This document shows positions 32,741 through 41,029 of a stretch of DNA of 64,000 nucleotides, piece by piece. How positions within the stretch are numbered: the first letter of the stretch is position 1; every line of letters starts with the position of its first letter. Made by a program: the position numbers and the translations under genes. The notes under the pieces are model-generated. The model worked only from the letters and a program-made list of their open reading frames with translations, was not told where the DNA came from and searched no databases. The stretch is from NCBI RefSeq assembly GCF_024055575.1, contig NZ_JAMXOE010000001.1:620001-684000 (forward strand), written 5' to 3'. The DNA comes from Mucilaginibacter flavidus. Its GTDB lineage: Bacteria; Bacteroidota; Bacteroidia; Sphingobacteriales; Sphingobacteriaceae.

Positions 32741-33808
32741 TTATTTCAGACTAAACACTTCCAACGCGATATCGCCTTCATTGCCACCGGGCGGCGGTCC
32801 ATTTGGTGGCGGGTTAGCGCCCGGTTTACCACCATTTGGTGGCGGCGGTCCGCCCGGGCCACCGCCACCACCTGCAATGTATATTTTTCCGTTAAGCACC
32901 GTACCGCCTACGCCATTTCGCGCCTGGTTTAAATCAGCCACTTTTTGCCATTGGGTATCTTTGGCAGGGTCAAGGCAGTAAACATCCTTTTGCGGGCCAT
33001 TCGGCTGGGTATCGGTGGCGCGTTCGCCGCCGATGTAAAATATCTTGTTGTTTAAATTAACGGCTGTACCACCGCCTGTTCCCATAGGCAGTTTAGCGTC
33101 CAGCGTGCTCCACTTGCCTGTTTTAAAATCGTAACAATCCACATCAAGCACGACCTTGTTAAAAAACGACATGAAGTTATCAGCATCGTGCAAACTGGTA
33201 TTGCGGCCGCCAATGGCATACAACTTATCGCCCACTACAACAGCCATGCTATGGTCGCGTATGTGGGGTGCATCGGGGAGGCTTGTCCATTTGTCGGTTG
33301 CAGGGTCGTAGCAGTCGAACATACTGTTGGTACCGCTACGATGTCCGTGGGTTATGCCGCAAACAATATAAAGTTTGCCGTTATAAACAGCTTCGCCTGC
33401 GCCGCCCCTTCGGCGTTCGGCAGGTATTTCGGCTAGTTTTTGCCAGTTGTCTTTTTTGGTGTCATAGCTGTAAACATTTGGCAAAGGTACCTGGTCGGGG
33501 TAGCCTCCCTGGTAAAAGGCATCCAGCACGTAAACTTTATCGCCAAGACCAACCGCCTGCAAATGGTGCATGGTGAAAGGGGCCATAGCTTTTTGTGCCC
33601 AGCTGTCTGTTTTGGGGTCGTAAGCCTCAACCGGCCGGGCAGGGCCATCGCCGCCAATTAAATATAGCTTGCCTTCAACAACTACCAGGCTGCATTCGCT
33701 GCGGGGCGCAACTTTATTGGTGGATTTTATCAGTTGCCAATGGCCCTGGGCGCGGGTGGCGGTTGCCAGGCCGCCAGCTAAAAGTAAAATAACTAGTATC
33801 TTTTTCAT
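32741..33808 (-). CDS. Exported kelch-repeat protein with Gly/Pro-rich tail
   Basis: The 355-aa product starting MKKILVILLLAGGLATATRA has a signal peptide; the ATG at 33823 would add MLNIA and is less likely. Six kelch units follow (for example LYLIGGDGPARPVEAYDPKTD, KLYAIGGRN, KIFYIGGERATD, IYIAGGGGG), which should close a six-bladed propeller. The last repeat is interrupted by a run of about 30 Gly, Pro and Asn residues before the final strand. Role unknown; related proteins include sialic-acid mutarotases and carbohydrate-binding propellers. Confidence 0.83.
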   Translation of the reverse strand: MKKILVILLLAGGLATATRAQGHWQLIKSTNKVAPRSECSLVVVEGKLYLIGGDGPARPVEAYDPKTDSWAQKAMAPFTMHHLQAVGLGDKVYVLDAFYQGGYPDQVPLPNVYSYDTKKDNWQKLAEIPAERRRGGAGEAVYNGKLYIVCGITHGHRSGTNSMFDCYDPATDKWTSLPDAPHIRDHSMAVVVGDKLYAIGGRNTSLHDADNFMSFFNKVVLDVDCYDFKTGKWSTLDAKLPMGTGGGTAVNLNNKIFYIGGERATDTQPNGPQKDVYCLDPAKDTQWQKVADLNQARNGVGGTVLNGKIYIAGGGGGPGGPPPPNGGKPGANPPPNGPPPGGNEGDIALEVFSLK

Positions 33809-33842
33809 GGCGATATTTAACAATATAATATCAATTAAAAGC

Positions 33843-34006
33843 CGTCATTGCGAGGAACGATCCGCCAGCTGGCGGACTACACTCGCTAATCAACGGACCA
33901 AAAACTTTGTGGTGAACTAAAAGCGGCTTTGAGATCACCATAAACATCAAGGTCCCTGATTGTCCTGCGTAGTCCGCCAGCTGGCGGATCGTTCCTCGCA
34001 ATGACG
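33843..34006. repeat. Interspersed inverted repeat, CGTCATTGCGAGG family, longer variant (164 bp)
   Basis: Same outer ends, but both arms contain an additional palindrome (TCCGCCAGCTGGCGGA), making it 17 bp longer than the 147-bp copies. It lies between the GH3 and kelch genes. Confidence 0.8.
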
Positions 34007-34019
34007 CCGGATGTGTTCT

Positions 34020-36605
34020 CTATTTCGTCTCCCTATACATCACTATCCCGCTGTTATCCACCCCATACACCTTTGCTATTGCTTTTATGGTTAAACCTTT
34101 AGCCACCTTAAATGGTTTTATGTATTCGTTCTCTTTAACAAATGCCGGGGTGCTGCCATCTGTTGTATAATAAATTTTGGCGCCATTGGTTGCGCTGCTC
34201 AGGCTTACCGTTCCGCCCTTTACGCTGATAATTGGTTCTATCACCCGGTTTACATATTGGCGGGTACGGGCATCCTGTATCACACCTTTCCAGTTCATAC
34301 CAAAGCCAAAATCGTAGGTATGGCCATCCGCATCGGTATAGCATTGCATATCATGCGGAATATCCTCATCCTGCAATTCAACCGTTTGCATATTGGCCGG
34401 CATCTGGAACGGCAGCAATCCCGATGGTTCGGCAGTACCTGATAAAATATCCAATATCGCCTGGTTTTGCACGCCAAAGCTGGCAACAATGGCATTGGCA
34501 TCTTTTTCAAATTCAGCCGGCACCGCAGGTTTCGATAAAGTAATTACCACAATTACCGGTTTGCCGTTCATGGCGGCTTTGGTACTTTGTATAGTTTTCA
34601 AATCGGTGATATTGGCGGCTGTTATACTTTTGCCTTTATAAGTACGGTCGGTTACTGTTGGCTCCACAGGGTCACCGGCGGCAATGCTGTGCTCACGTGC
34701 ATCGGTAGCGGTGTAAGGGCCGTATTGCAGGGTAATCGGTACGTAGCCGCTGCCGCCATTTTTCACATCTTCGCTATCATAGCCTGCGCCGCCGCTTGGG
34801 CTGCTTACAAACACAATGGCGCAATCAGCCTTGCTTGGGTCATCGGTAACGTTATAGTATTTCTTCAGCAGTTCGGCGCTAACAGCATCTTCAAATTTCT
34901 CTTTTGACGGCGGTCCGAAAAAGCCTTTAACCGATGGACTGTATTTTTTTGGCAGGTACACAGTTTTACCCTTTTGCAGCGGAAGGACATTAGCGCTATT
35001 TTTTAGCAGCACCACCGATTTCAGCTGCGCGTTGTAGCCTGCGCTCATAAACTCCGGCTTGCCAACAATTTGTTTGGATGTTTCTATATCCAGGTATGGG
35101 TTCTCAAATAAGCCTGTCCTGAAAATATTGCGCAATAGCCTTACTGCCGACAGTTCGAACCTTGCCCGCATAAACGGTTCGCCGTGGTCTTTAACGCCCA
35201 TCTGGTAGGCCTCAATTACCGGACCTGCTACATTGTTACCGCCAAACTGATCGACACCGGCCATCAAAACTTTATAATGCCTTTGAGCAACTGTTTTGTC
35301 TTCCATTCCCCATGATTTACCTGCGAAAACGTCTGGAGTTTTTCCTTCATCGGCAGTAACGAGCCAGTCGGTACAAACCACGCCGTCATAACCATATTTT
35401 GTGCGCAATAAATCGGTTATTAAATATTTACTGTAGCTATTGCCACGGTCTTCTTTGTTTTTGATATCTCTGCCGTATGATATGGTATAATAAGGCATCA
35501 CGGCCGAAGCCATTTTTGTACTTCCCGAAAGCTTCAAAGCACCATCAACAAACGATACCAGGTGCTCATCAAAATTATTACCGGGGTAAACGGCAAATTT
35601 GCCGTAAGCAAAGTGGGCGTCCCTTCCGCCCTCTTCAGGGCCGCCGCCCGGCCAGTGTTTCATCATGGCATTTACGCTGTTGTAGCCCCAGCCGCCTTTT
35701 ATTTCTTTATCACCTGTAGAGGTTTGAAAGCCATCAACATAAGCGCGGGCCATATCAGCTGCCAGCTGCGGGTCTTCGCCAAAGGTGCCGTTAATACGTG
35801 CCCATCGTGGCTCAGAGCCTAAATCAATCTGCGGCGATAGTGCGGTGGATATTCCTAATGCCCGATACTCTTGAGCTGCTATCGAACCGAATTGTTGTAC
35901 AACAGACGGGTCGAACGTGGCGGCCAGGCCTAACTGGTCGGGCCATTGTGATATTTTGCCACCTGCGCCCGCGGTATATTCAACGCCCGAGTTGGTGCCA
36001 TGCCGCGGGTCGGAGCTATTGTTTGCCGGTATGCCAAAGCCACTGCCCTCAACCAAAGCCTGCACATTATTGTTCCATTGTGCGGCAACAGCCGGGCTTT
36101 GTACCGATGTAACCAGCACGTGCCTTAAATTATCGTTTATTAAAAATGCCTTTTGCTGGTCCGTAAGGTCCGATGCTTTTGCGCCGCTTTGTGGAAATGG
36201 TTTTCCGTTATAGGTAGCCGCGCCCATCGGGCCGGGCATGGCGGGTATAGCCTGGTGCGCGCTGTACAGCATTAACCCGGCAATTTGTTCAACCGACAGT
36301 TTCGATGCCAAATCCTTTGCCCGTTCATCCACTGTTAAACGCCAATCTTCATATTTATCCAGCTTACCATTCTTGTTTAAATCCTTAAACGAAAAACCAT
36401 CGACCATTAAAATTTTTACGCCGGATGTCGTCGAATAGCCCAACGTTGGGCCATTGGCGTTTTTAACCAATACAATGCCTGAGCTGTCGGCCCCTGGTTG
36501 TTTGTTTAAGATATTCACATTGGCGCCACCAGTCATACCGGCCAATAAAATAGTCGATGCCCCGGCAAGGCAAAGTATGGCGAGCGGTTTAAAATTTTTC
36601 TTCAT
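34020..36605 (-). CDS. Glycoside hydrolase family 3 enzyme with C-terminal chitobiase-like domain
   Basis: Exported GH3 glycosidase of about 861 aa. The start MKKNFKPLAILCL gives a normal signal peptide; the ATG at 36620 adds only MPRII. The catalytic barrel contains DPRHGTNSGVEYTAGAG, SEPRWARINGTFGEDP and the nucleophile motif GVVCTDWLVT. A GH3 C-terminal domain follows (SVVLLKNSANVLPL), then a C-terminal CHB_HEX-like domain (about 795-855; AKIYYTTDGSTPAF) that may bind carbohydrate. It is larger than the GH3 enzyme at 3426 and only distantly related. Two palindromes lie in its promoter (36661-36701). It is divergent from a GH79 gene. Confidence 0.9.
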   Translation of the reverse strand: MKKNFKPLAILCLAGASTILLAGMTGGANVNILNKQPGADSSGIVLVKNANGPTLGYSTTSGVKILMVDGFSFKDLNKNGKLDKYEDWRLTVDERAKDLASKLSVEQIAGLMLYSAHQAIPAMPGPMGAATYNGKPFPQSGAKASDLTDQQKAFLINDNLRHVLVTSVQSPAVAAQWNNNVQALVEGSGFGIPANNSSDPRHGTNSGVEYTAGAGGKISQWPDQLGLAATFDPSVVQQFGSIAAQEYRALGISTALSPQIDLGSEPRWARINGTFGEDPQLAADMARAYVDGFQTSTGDKEIKGGWGYNSVNAMMKHWPGGGPEEGGRDAHFAYGKFAVYPGNNFDEHLVSFVDGALKLSGSTKMASAVMPYYTISYGRDIKNKEDRGNSYSKYLITDLLRTKYGYDGVVCTDWLVTADEGKTPDVFAGKSWGMEDKTVAQRHYKVLMAGVDQFGGNNVAGPVIEAYQMGVKDHGEPFMRARFELSAVRLLRNIFRTGLFENPYLDIETSKQIVGKPEFMSAGYNAQLKSVVLLKNSANVLPLQKGKTVYLPKKYSPSVKGFFGPPSKEKFEDAVSAELLKKYYNVTDDPSKADCAIVFVSSPSGGAGYDSEDVKNGGSGYVPITLQYGPYTATDAREHSIAAGDPVEPTVTDRTYKGKSITAANITDLKTIQSTKAAMNGKPVIVVITLSKPAVPAEFEKDANAIVASFGVQNQAILDILSGTAEPSGLLPFQMPANMQTVELQDEDIPHDMQCYTDADGHTYDFGFGMNWKGVIQDARTRQYVNRVIEPIISVKGGTVSLSSATNGAKIYYTTDGSTPAFVKENEYIKPFKVAKGLTIKAIAKVYGVDNSGIVMYRETK

Positions 36606-36660
36606 AATTATACGCGGCAAAAAGGGTTAAATTAAATTACAAATGCTTAATCGGTTTATA

Positions 36661-36701
36661 ATAACCAGGCTGGTTATAACATTGTGTTTATTTGACACAA
36701 T
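36661..36701. promoter_or_regulatory. Two palindromes in the GH3/GH79 divergent promoter region
   Basis: ATAACCAGGCTGGTTAT (36661-36677) is a perfect 8+1+8 palindrome. ATTGTGT-N7-ACACAAT (36681-36701) is a second dyad. They lie 56-96 bp upstream of the GH3 start and 190 bp or more before GH79. LacI- or AraC-like control is plausible but no regulator gene adjoins. Confidence 0.5.
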
Positions 36702-36893
36702 TAAAAGTAAATATAAAAATAATATGCGGCGATTGTAATAGATGAGGCCTTAATAAATATAGATGAAGGGGCATGTTTTGGGGATGAAGGGCGGAATGTA
36801 ACCGACTGAGATTTCCCCTCTAAATTTCTGTAACTTTCCTTCTACAATAGCAGGATTTGCATATCTTTATGGCGGTTTCACAACCTTTTCACA

Positions 36894-38309
36894 ATGCAAA
36901 AAACCTGGTTAATACTTTTACTGGCCGCAGTGCTGGTTTCCTGCCATAAGGACAATTCCGCAGATATTAAAAAACAATTTATAACAAACGACCATACCGT
37001 TAACGTAACTTTTGATGAACAGCACCCGGGGCATGTCATCCCTGATACATTTGAAGGGCTTAGCTTTGAAAACGGTGTTTTTGGCCAGGATATTAATTAT
37101 CTTAATGAAAACAACAGCGTTCTGATCCAACTAATGAAAAACATTGGCCCCGGCATCATCCGGATGGGTGGCGGCACAAGCGACCTAATAACCTGGACCG
37201 GATCACCACGCAGCGGTGGTACCCAGCCCGATGCAATTACAACTTCAGATATCGACCATCTGGCTGCTTTTTCAAACGCTACCGGCTGGCCTGTTATCTT
37301 CGGCTTAAACCTTGCTGATAACGACCAGGATGTAGCGGCGGACGAAGCGGCTTACGTTTCGCATTCGCTGGGCAGCAGCCTGTATGCTTTTCAATCGGGT
37401 AACGAGCCCGATGCCTACGCACCCTACAATCACCTTCGCAACCCTACCTATTCGTTTGGCGATTTCTTGTCTGAGTGGCGGGGCTACCAGGCCGCCGTTC
37501 AAAAAGCTGTACCAGGCGCCAATTTTGCCGGACCAGACGTGGCATTTAACACTTCATGGATAACATCATTTACAGACAATGAGGGCTATGAAGTTAAATT
37601 ACAGGATGGCCATTATTACGAAACAGGACCTGCAACCAGTGCCGGCATTACCTACCAGTCAATTTTAGGGCATAGCATAAAGCTTGCAGAACTTATACGG
37701 TCGTTTAAAACATCAACATCCAAAACCCAGCCGCCATTTAGGGTTACTGAGTGCAATAATGTTTACGGCGGAGGCAAAGTTGGCGTAAGCGATGTATTTG
37801 CATCAGCAATTTGGGCGCTCGACGCAATGTGGACATTAGCCGATAATGGCTGCCAGGGCATTAATTTCCATACGGGCGTAGGCCTGCACTACTCACCTGT
37901 TATACGGGAGAATGGCGTATTTGTAGCCAAGCCCGAATACTACGCTATGCTCGCCTTTAAATATGGCAGCGCAAACGGGCGATCGATACCGGCAACAATT
38001 GACAACTCGCTATTTTGCAGCGCACACGCCTGCCTCGTTGATGGTAAGTATTCAGTCACCCTGGTAAATAAAAGCCTCGACAAAAGCTTCGATTTTAATA
38101 TTATCCCAGGTAAAATTATCTCATCAATAAACGTGACCAGGCTAACCGCACCCGCAATAGACGCCAAAACCGGGGTAACATTCGGCGGCACGGCAGTAAA
38201 AGCTGATGGTACTTTTGGCGCTGTTACATCTGAAAACTCTACTATTAATAAAACAAGCTTTATTGTTACCGTTCCCGCAGGCAGCGCGGCAGTTGTTGTT
38301 GCCCAATAA
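36894..38309 (+). CDS. GH79-like glycoside hydrolase lipoprotein
   Basis: A 471-aa lipoprotein (lipobox VSC, Cys17) with a (beta/alpha)8 barrel. FQSGNEPDAYAPY carries a probable acid/base Glu and FRVTECNNVYGGG a probable nucleophile Glu, in the spacing of clan GH-A. IIRMGGGTSDLITW and the beta-sandwich C-terminal domain (about 385-471) match family 79, which contains beta-glucuronidases. Probable action on glucuronic-acid-containing glycans; exact specificity cannot be told. Divergent from the GH3 gene. Confidence 0.78.
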   Translation: MQKTWLILLLAAVLVSCHKDNSADIKKQFITNDHTVNVTFDEQHPGHVIPDTFEGLSFENGVFGQDINYLNENNSVLIQLMKNIGPGIIRMGGGTSDLITWTGSPRSGGTQPDAITTSDIDHLAAFSNATGWPVIFGLNLADNDQDVAADEAAYVSHSLGSSLYAFQSGNEPDAYAPYNHLRNPTYSFGDFLSEWRGYQAAVQKAVPGANFAGPDVAFNTSWITSFTDNEGYEVKLQDGHYYETGPATSAGITYQSILGHSIKLAELIRSFKTSTSKTQPPFRVTECNNVYGGGKVGVSDVFASAIWALDAMWTLADNGCQGINFHTGVGLHYSPVIRENGVFVAKPEYYAMLAFKYGSANGRSIPATIDNSLFCSAHACLVDGKYSVTLVNKSLDKSFDFNIIPGKIISSINVTRLTAPAIDAKTGVTFGGTAVKADGTFGAVTSENSTINKTSFIVTVPAGSAAVVVAQ

Positions 38310-38880
38310 AGCAATTTTGTAAACCCAACTATGCCAATCAATGCCAATTGCCAGTTTGGCAGTATTCTGTCATGAAAAAAATGAACTGTTTTTTACAAAA
38401 ATCTATCACTTGTCATGCCAACTGCCAAATTGACAAAAAAATATTTTAAAGGATTAATGTACCGGGTACATACCAATTTCTGCCCGGTTTTTTTGAAAAG
38501 TTTATCCAAACGCTCACATGTTAATCTGCGTTAACAAACCACACAAAACGCTGCAATTAATTTTTTAGCCTGAAGTTAATAGCCCGCGAAAAAACTCACT
38601 TTTTTAGGCTTGATATTAAAAATCGACTAAAAAACGAATATTATTTCTCCAAACACCCGTTTTTTCCTGTTAAAAACATCAAAATATCGACAAAAACTAA
38701 AATAACACCTGTTTTTTAAGTGAATTTAAAAAAATAGCAAATTTCTATTTCAACGTTTTTGGGACGAAAAATATTTTTTTTAAAAATGGCATGTTTTGTG
38801 TCGCCTCCCCAGTGCAGAACGTATTTTAGTTTCTGAAGAGTTATTAATCATTTTTTAAATAAATACTTAAAATTAGACCC
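38310..38880. other. Long A+T-rich intergenic region before the tiny membrane peptide
   Basis: About 570 bp with no gene. The left part contains several forms of TTGGCAGT/ACTGCCAA (for example CCAGTTTGGCAG at 38352 and TGCCAACTGCCAAA at 38416). The right part is very A+T rich with many A and T runs. A TTTTGTG at about 38795 and TATTTTAG at about 38824 could be a promoter, which would give a leader of about 50 nt. Confidence 0.45.
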
Positions 38881-38961
38881 ATGTTAGTTGTATTAGAAGT
38901 TGTTGCCCTGTTAGCAGTTATCATTTTACCGTTAGTTCCTGCTAAAAGGACAGCGAAATAA
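38881..38961 (+). CDS. Tiny membrane peptide, 26 aa, paralogue of the peptide at 1816
   Basis: Reads MLVVLEVVALLAVIILPL followed by VPAKRTAK. It is a single hydrophobic helix with a glutamate at position 6 and a basic C-terminus. It aligns without gaps to the first 18 residues of the peptide at 1816 after allowing for one residue near the start, sharing the LE-xx-ALLAV-x-ILP core. A strong terminator lies 30 bp beyond the stop codon, as at the other locus. The function is unknown; a regulatory membrane microprotein or a small toxin-like peptide is possible. Confidence 0.6.
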   Translation: MLVVLEVVALLAVIILPLVPAKRTAK

Positions 38962-38991
38962 TTAAGATATAAAAACCGCTTAAGAAATTTG

Positions 38992-39020
38992 AAGGACGGC
39001 CCCATTGGCTGTCCTTTTTT
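38992..39020 (+). terminator. Intrinsic terminator of the 26-aa peptide gene
   Basis: 10-bp stem AAGGACGGCC / GGCTGTCCTT (one G-T pair) with a 5-nt loop and a following T run. Confidence 0.8.
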
Positions 39021-39095
39021 ATTTTACAAAACCCTGATTGCTTTCTCTTGTATAAGGGTGGCCTTATTCTTTATATTTGAGGCGAGATTAAACTA

Positions 39096-39407
39096 ATGAG
39101 CCAGAGAGAAATTAAATGCCCGCATTGCGGCAAATGGACTTTATGGGAAGGCGGCCTTGATGACAGGTGCATTAACTGCAATGGCTTTTTAGAAACACAC
39201 CAGTTTTCGCGCGGAGTGGAACGGAAAGCCCGGCAGCAGGCATTGATGGAAAGCGGCTTTCTTTACATACGCCCTGGCGATGGCCTCCTTACACGTATCT
39301 TTAAAAGGTCAATAAGCGCATTCCGCTGGTTTGGCATTTACCTGCAAATACTTTTTTTTGTAGTGGTAACCATCATCATCGTGTTGATAAGCCTTATACC
39401 GGGCTAA
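39096..39407 (+). CDS. Zinc-ribbon membrane protein, 103 aa
   Basis: Starts with a zinc ribbon (CPHCGKW near residue 9 and CINCNGF near 29) and ends with one transmembrane helix (LQILFFVVVTIIIVLISLIPG). No catalytic domain is seen. The stop codon directly adjoins the ATG of the next membrane gene, so the two are co-translated and probably work together. Function unknown. Confidence 0.75.
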   Translation: MSQREIKCPHCGKWTLWEGGLDDRCINCNGFLETHQFSRGVERKARQQALMESGFLYIRPGDGLLTRIFKRSISAFRWFGIYLQILFFVVVTIIIVLISLIPG

Positions 39408-39776
39408 ATGAAAACCCTGCTCAACAGATGGTTTATAACCGGCTGTATTGTTTGGCTCGTGGTTTTTGCCACCCGGAAGCTGCATCACCCCATTGCCTAC
39501 ATTAATGGCTACATTACCGATGTATTTGCTATTCCCGTAATTGCTACCCTGACACTTTGCTTTCAACGGGTTGTTGTATTTAAAAGTAATTTTTATACGT
39601 TATCAAAATGGCACGTGGTGTTTATTACAGTGTATGTATCGCTGGCATTTGAAGTGTTGCTGCCCTGGCTGTCCAAAACCTATACCGGCGACTGGGTGGA
39701 CGTGTTACTTTATATTGTTGGGGGGCTATTTTTTTATAGGGTGATGAATAAGCCGGTGTTAGAGATTAGAGGTTAG
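39408..39776 (+). CDS. Small multi-pass membrane protein, 122 aa
   Basis: Three to four predicted helices (CIVWLVVFATRKL, VFAIPVIATLTLCF, VVFITVYVSLAFEVLLPWL, WVDVLLYIVGGLFFYRVM). It resembles Bacteroidota proteins sometimes labelled magnesium-citrate secondary transporter, but the label is not supported by any motif I can see. The ATG immediately follows the preceding stop codon. The last codons (LEIRG and the stop) lie within an interspersed repeat. Confidence 0.7.
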   Translation: MKTLLNRWFITGCIVWLVVFATRKLHHPIAYINGYITDVFAIPVIATLTLCFQRVVVFKSNFYTLSKWHVVFITVYVSLAFEVLLPWLSKTYTGDWVDVLLYIVGGLFFYRVMNKPVLEIRG

Positions 39777-39878
39777 TGAATTAGAGATTAGTTGGAATGC
39801 GGGCATTTTCGAAATATTTGTAACTAACAAAAAGGACTTTTCAGTATTTCCTAATCTCTAATCAACTAATCTCTAACC
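39759..39878. repeat. Inverted repeat TTAGAGATTAG family spanning two convergent gene ends
   Basis: TTAGAGATTAGAGGTTAG and GAATTAGAGATTAGTTGG on the left, CTAATCTCTAATCAACTAAT and CTCTAACC on the right. It supplies the last codons and stop of both neighbours. A related single-arm copy lies at about 58728-58759. Confidence 0.6.
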
Positions 39879-40498
39879 TTCAACGCCCCTGTGGGGCACC
39901 TAGCCACCTGTTCGGCAATTTCTTTACTGGTAGCCCCATCCATATTCACCCATGGCTTAGCGCTGGGGTTAAATACCTGCGGCAATTGTGTAGCGCAACG
40001 CGCTGCATGCTTACAAAGATCTGGGCGCCATTCAACGGTGATTTCGCCGTTGGTGTAGGTGTGCGTTTTTTCAACTTCGGTACCGGTGTAGGCAAAAGTA
40101 CGAACCTGTATTTCGCCTTCTAATATTTTCGATACCGGGCAAACTTTGGCTATTTGGGTTAAGCGTTCACGCTGTTCATCGGTAACCGGGGTTAAAAAAT
40201 TCAGGTCGCGGTCAATCACCGTGATTTTCTTTTCGCCTTCCAGCTTAAAAAACATATTAACGGCAACTGCAATCTGAGGGATATCCCAGCCCTTGCGGTC
40301 GATATACATTCGCAGTGTTGCCAGCGTACAACATCCCAGCGACGATAACAACAAGGTATAAGGGTCGGGGCCAAGGTCTTTTCCCCCGGCAATCTCAGGC
40401 TCGTCCGAGATAAACTTACCATTGCGCCACACAACTGTGCATTTAAATTTTTCGGTGCCAATGCTGGCAGCCACCGGGTTGGCTAATATGTATTCCAT
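39866..40498 (-). CDS. OsmC domain fused to a divergent 4Fe-4S (Fer4_19) domain
   Basis: A 210-aa cytoplasmic protein. Residues 1-137 are OsmC/Ohr-like with the two conserved cysteines in SSLGCCTLATL and KVCPVSKIL, suggesting thiol-dependent peroxide handling. Residues about 145-210 match the divergent mono-cluster ferredoxin Fer4_19/YjdI (RPDLCKHAARC and VARCPTGALKV). The next gene on the same strand is a YjdJ-like acetyltransferase, matching the yjdI-yjdJ neighbourhood in E. coli. The final residues lie in a repeat. Confidence 0.85.
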   Translation of the reverse strand: MEYILANPVAASIGTEKFKCTVVWRNGKFISDEPEIAGGKDLGPDPYTLLLSSLGCCTLATLRMYIDRKGWDIPQIAVAVNMFFKLEGEKKITVIDRDLNFLTPVTDEQRERLTQIAKVCPVSKILEGEIQVRTFAYTGTEVEKTHTYTNGEITVEWRPDLCKHAARCATQLPQVFNPSAKPWVNMDGATSKEIAEQVARCPTGALKVRD

Positions 40499-40565
40499 CC
40501 TTTATTCTTTTCTACTATAAACTATGAACCATCAACTATGAACTTTTCTATCACAACCTTTCCGG

Positions 40566-40602
40566 CTATCAACCATCCCGCATGTGCGGGATCAACTATG
40601 AA
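40566..40602. repeat. Short interspersed palindrome, copy 2
   Basis: AACCATCCCGC-ATG-TGCGGGATCAACTATGA; related to 6495-6526. It lies between the OsmC fusion and the GNAT gene among ACTATGAACCATC words. Confidence 0.5.
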
Positions 40603-40884
40603 CTAAAAAAGCACATCCCCAAACTCGGGCGTTAACTCAAATATCTTTTTGGCGAAGGGGCAATAGGGTAAAATCTTCATCTTGTGCTCGCGGGCATATT
40701 CAACCCCGGCCCTTACCAGTTGTTTGCCCAGGCCTTTGCCTTCGTAGGCCTCGTCAACTTCAGTATGGTCAATAATAAACTTTTCCGGCCCCGAAAAAAT
40801 ATAGTGCATCAAAGCAACTTCCTTACCATTGTCTTCTATAAAAAACGCGCCGCGTTTACCGTCGTTTTTGTTTTGTACCTGCAT
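40603..40884 (-). CDS. YjdJ-like small GNAT acetyltransferase
   Basis: A 93-aa minimal GNAT of the NATD1/Acetyltransf_CG type, with IIDHTEVDEAYEGKGLGKQLV as acetyl-CoA-binding loop and KILPYCPFAKKIFE near the C-terminus. These proteins lack a large N-terminal part of the normal GNAT fold. It precedes the OsmC-Fer4_19 gene on the same strand by 104 bp. Substrate unknown. Confidence 0.85.
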   Translation of the reverse strand: MQVQNKNDGKRGAFFIEDNGKEVALMHYIFSGPEKFIIDHTEVDEAYEGKGLGKQLVRAGVEYAREHKMKILPYCPFAKKIFELTPEFGDVLF

Positions 40885-41029
40885 GTTTTAGATCATAACT
40901 GCCACTTGGCATTTTGTCATAAAATTACGATATTTATTAGTTATAGGAATTAGTGTGCGATAGTTTGACAGAAAGATTTTACTTTCGAACTTCCGGACTT
41001 TTCCGACTTTCGGACTATACATAACTATC

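Noticed and set aside
38340..38450. tRNA- or riboswitch-like element in the TTGGCAGT words
   Set aside because: The words form short hairpins but no cloverleaf or known aptamer core; the same words recur in other gaps as repeats.
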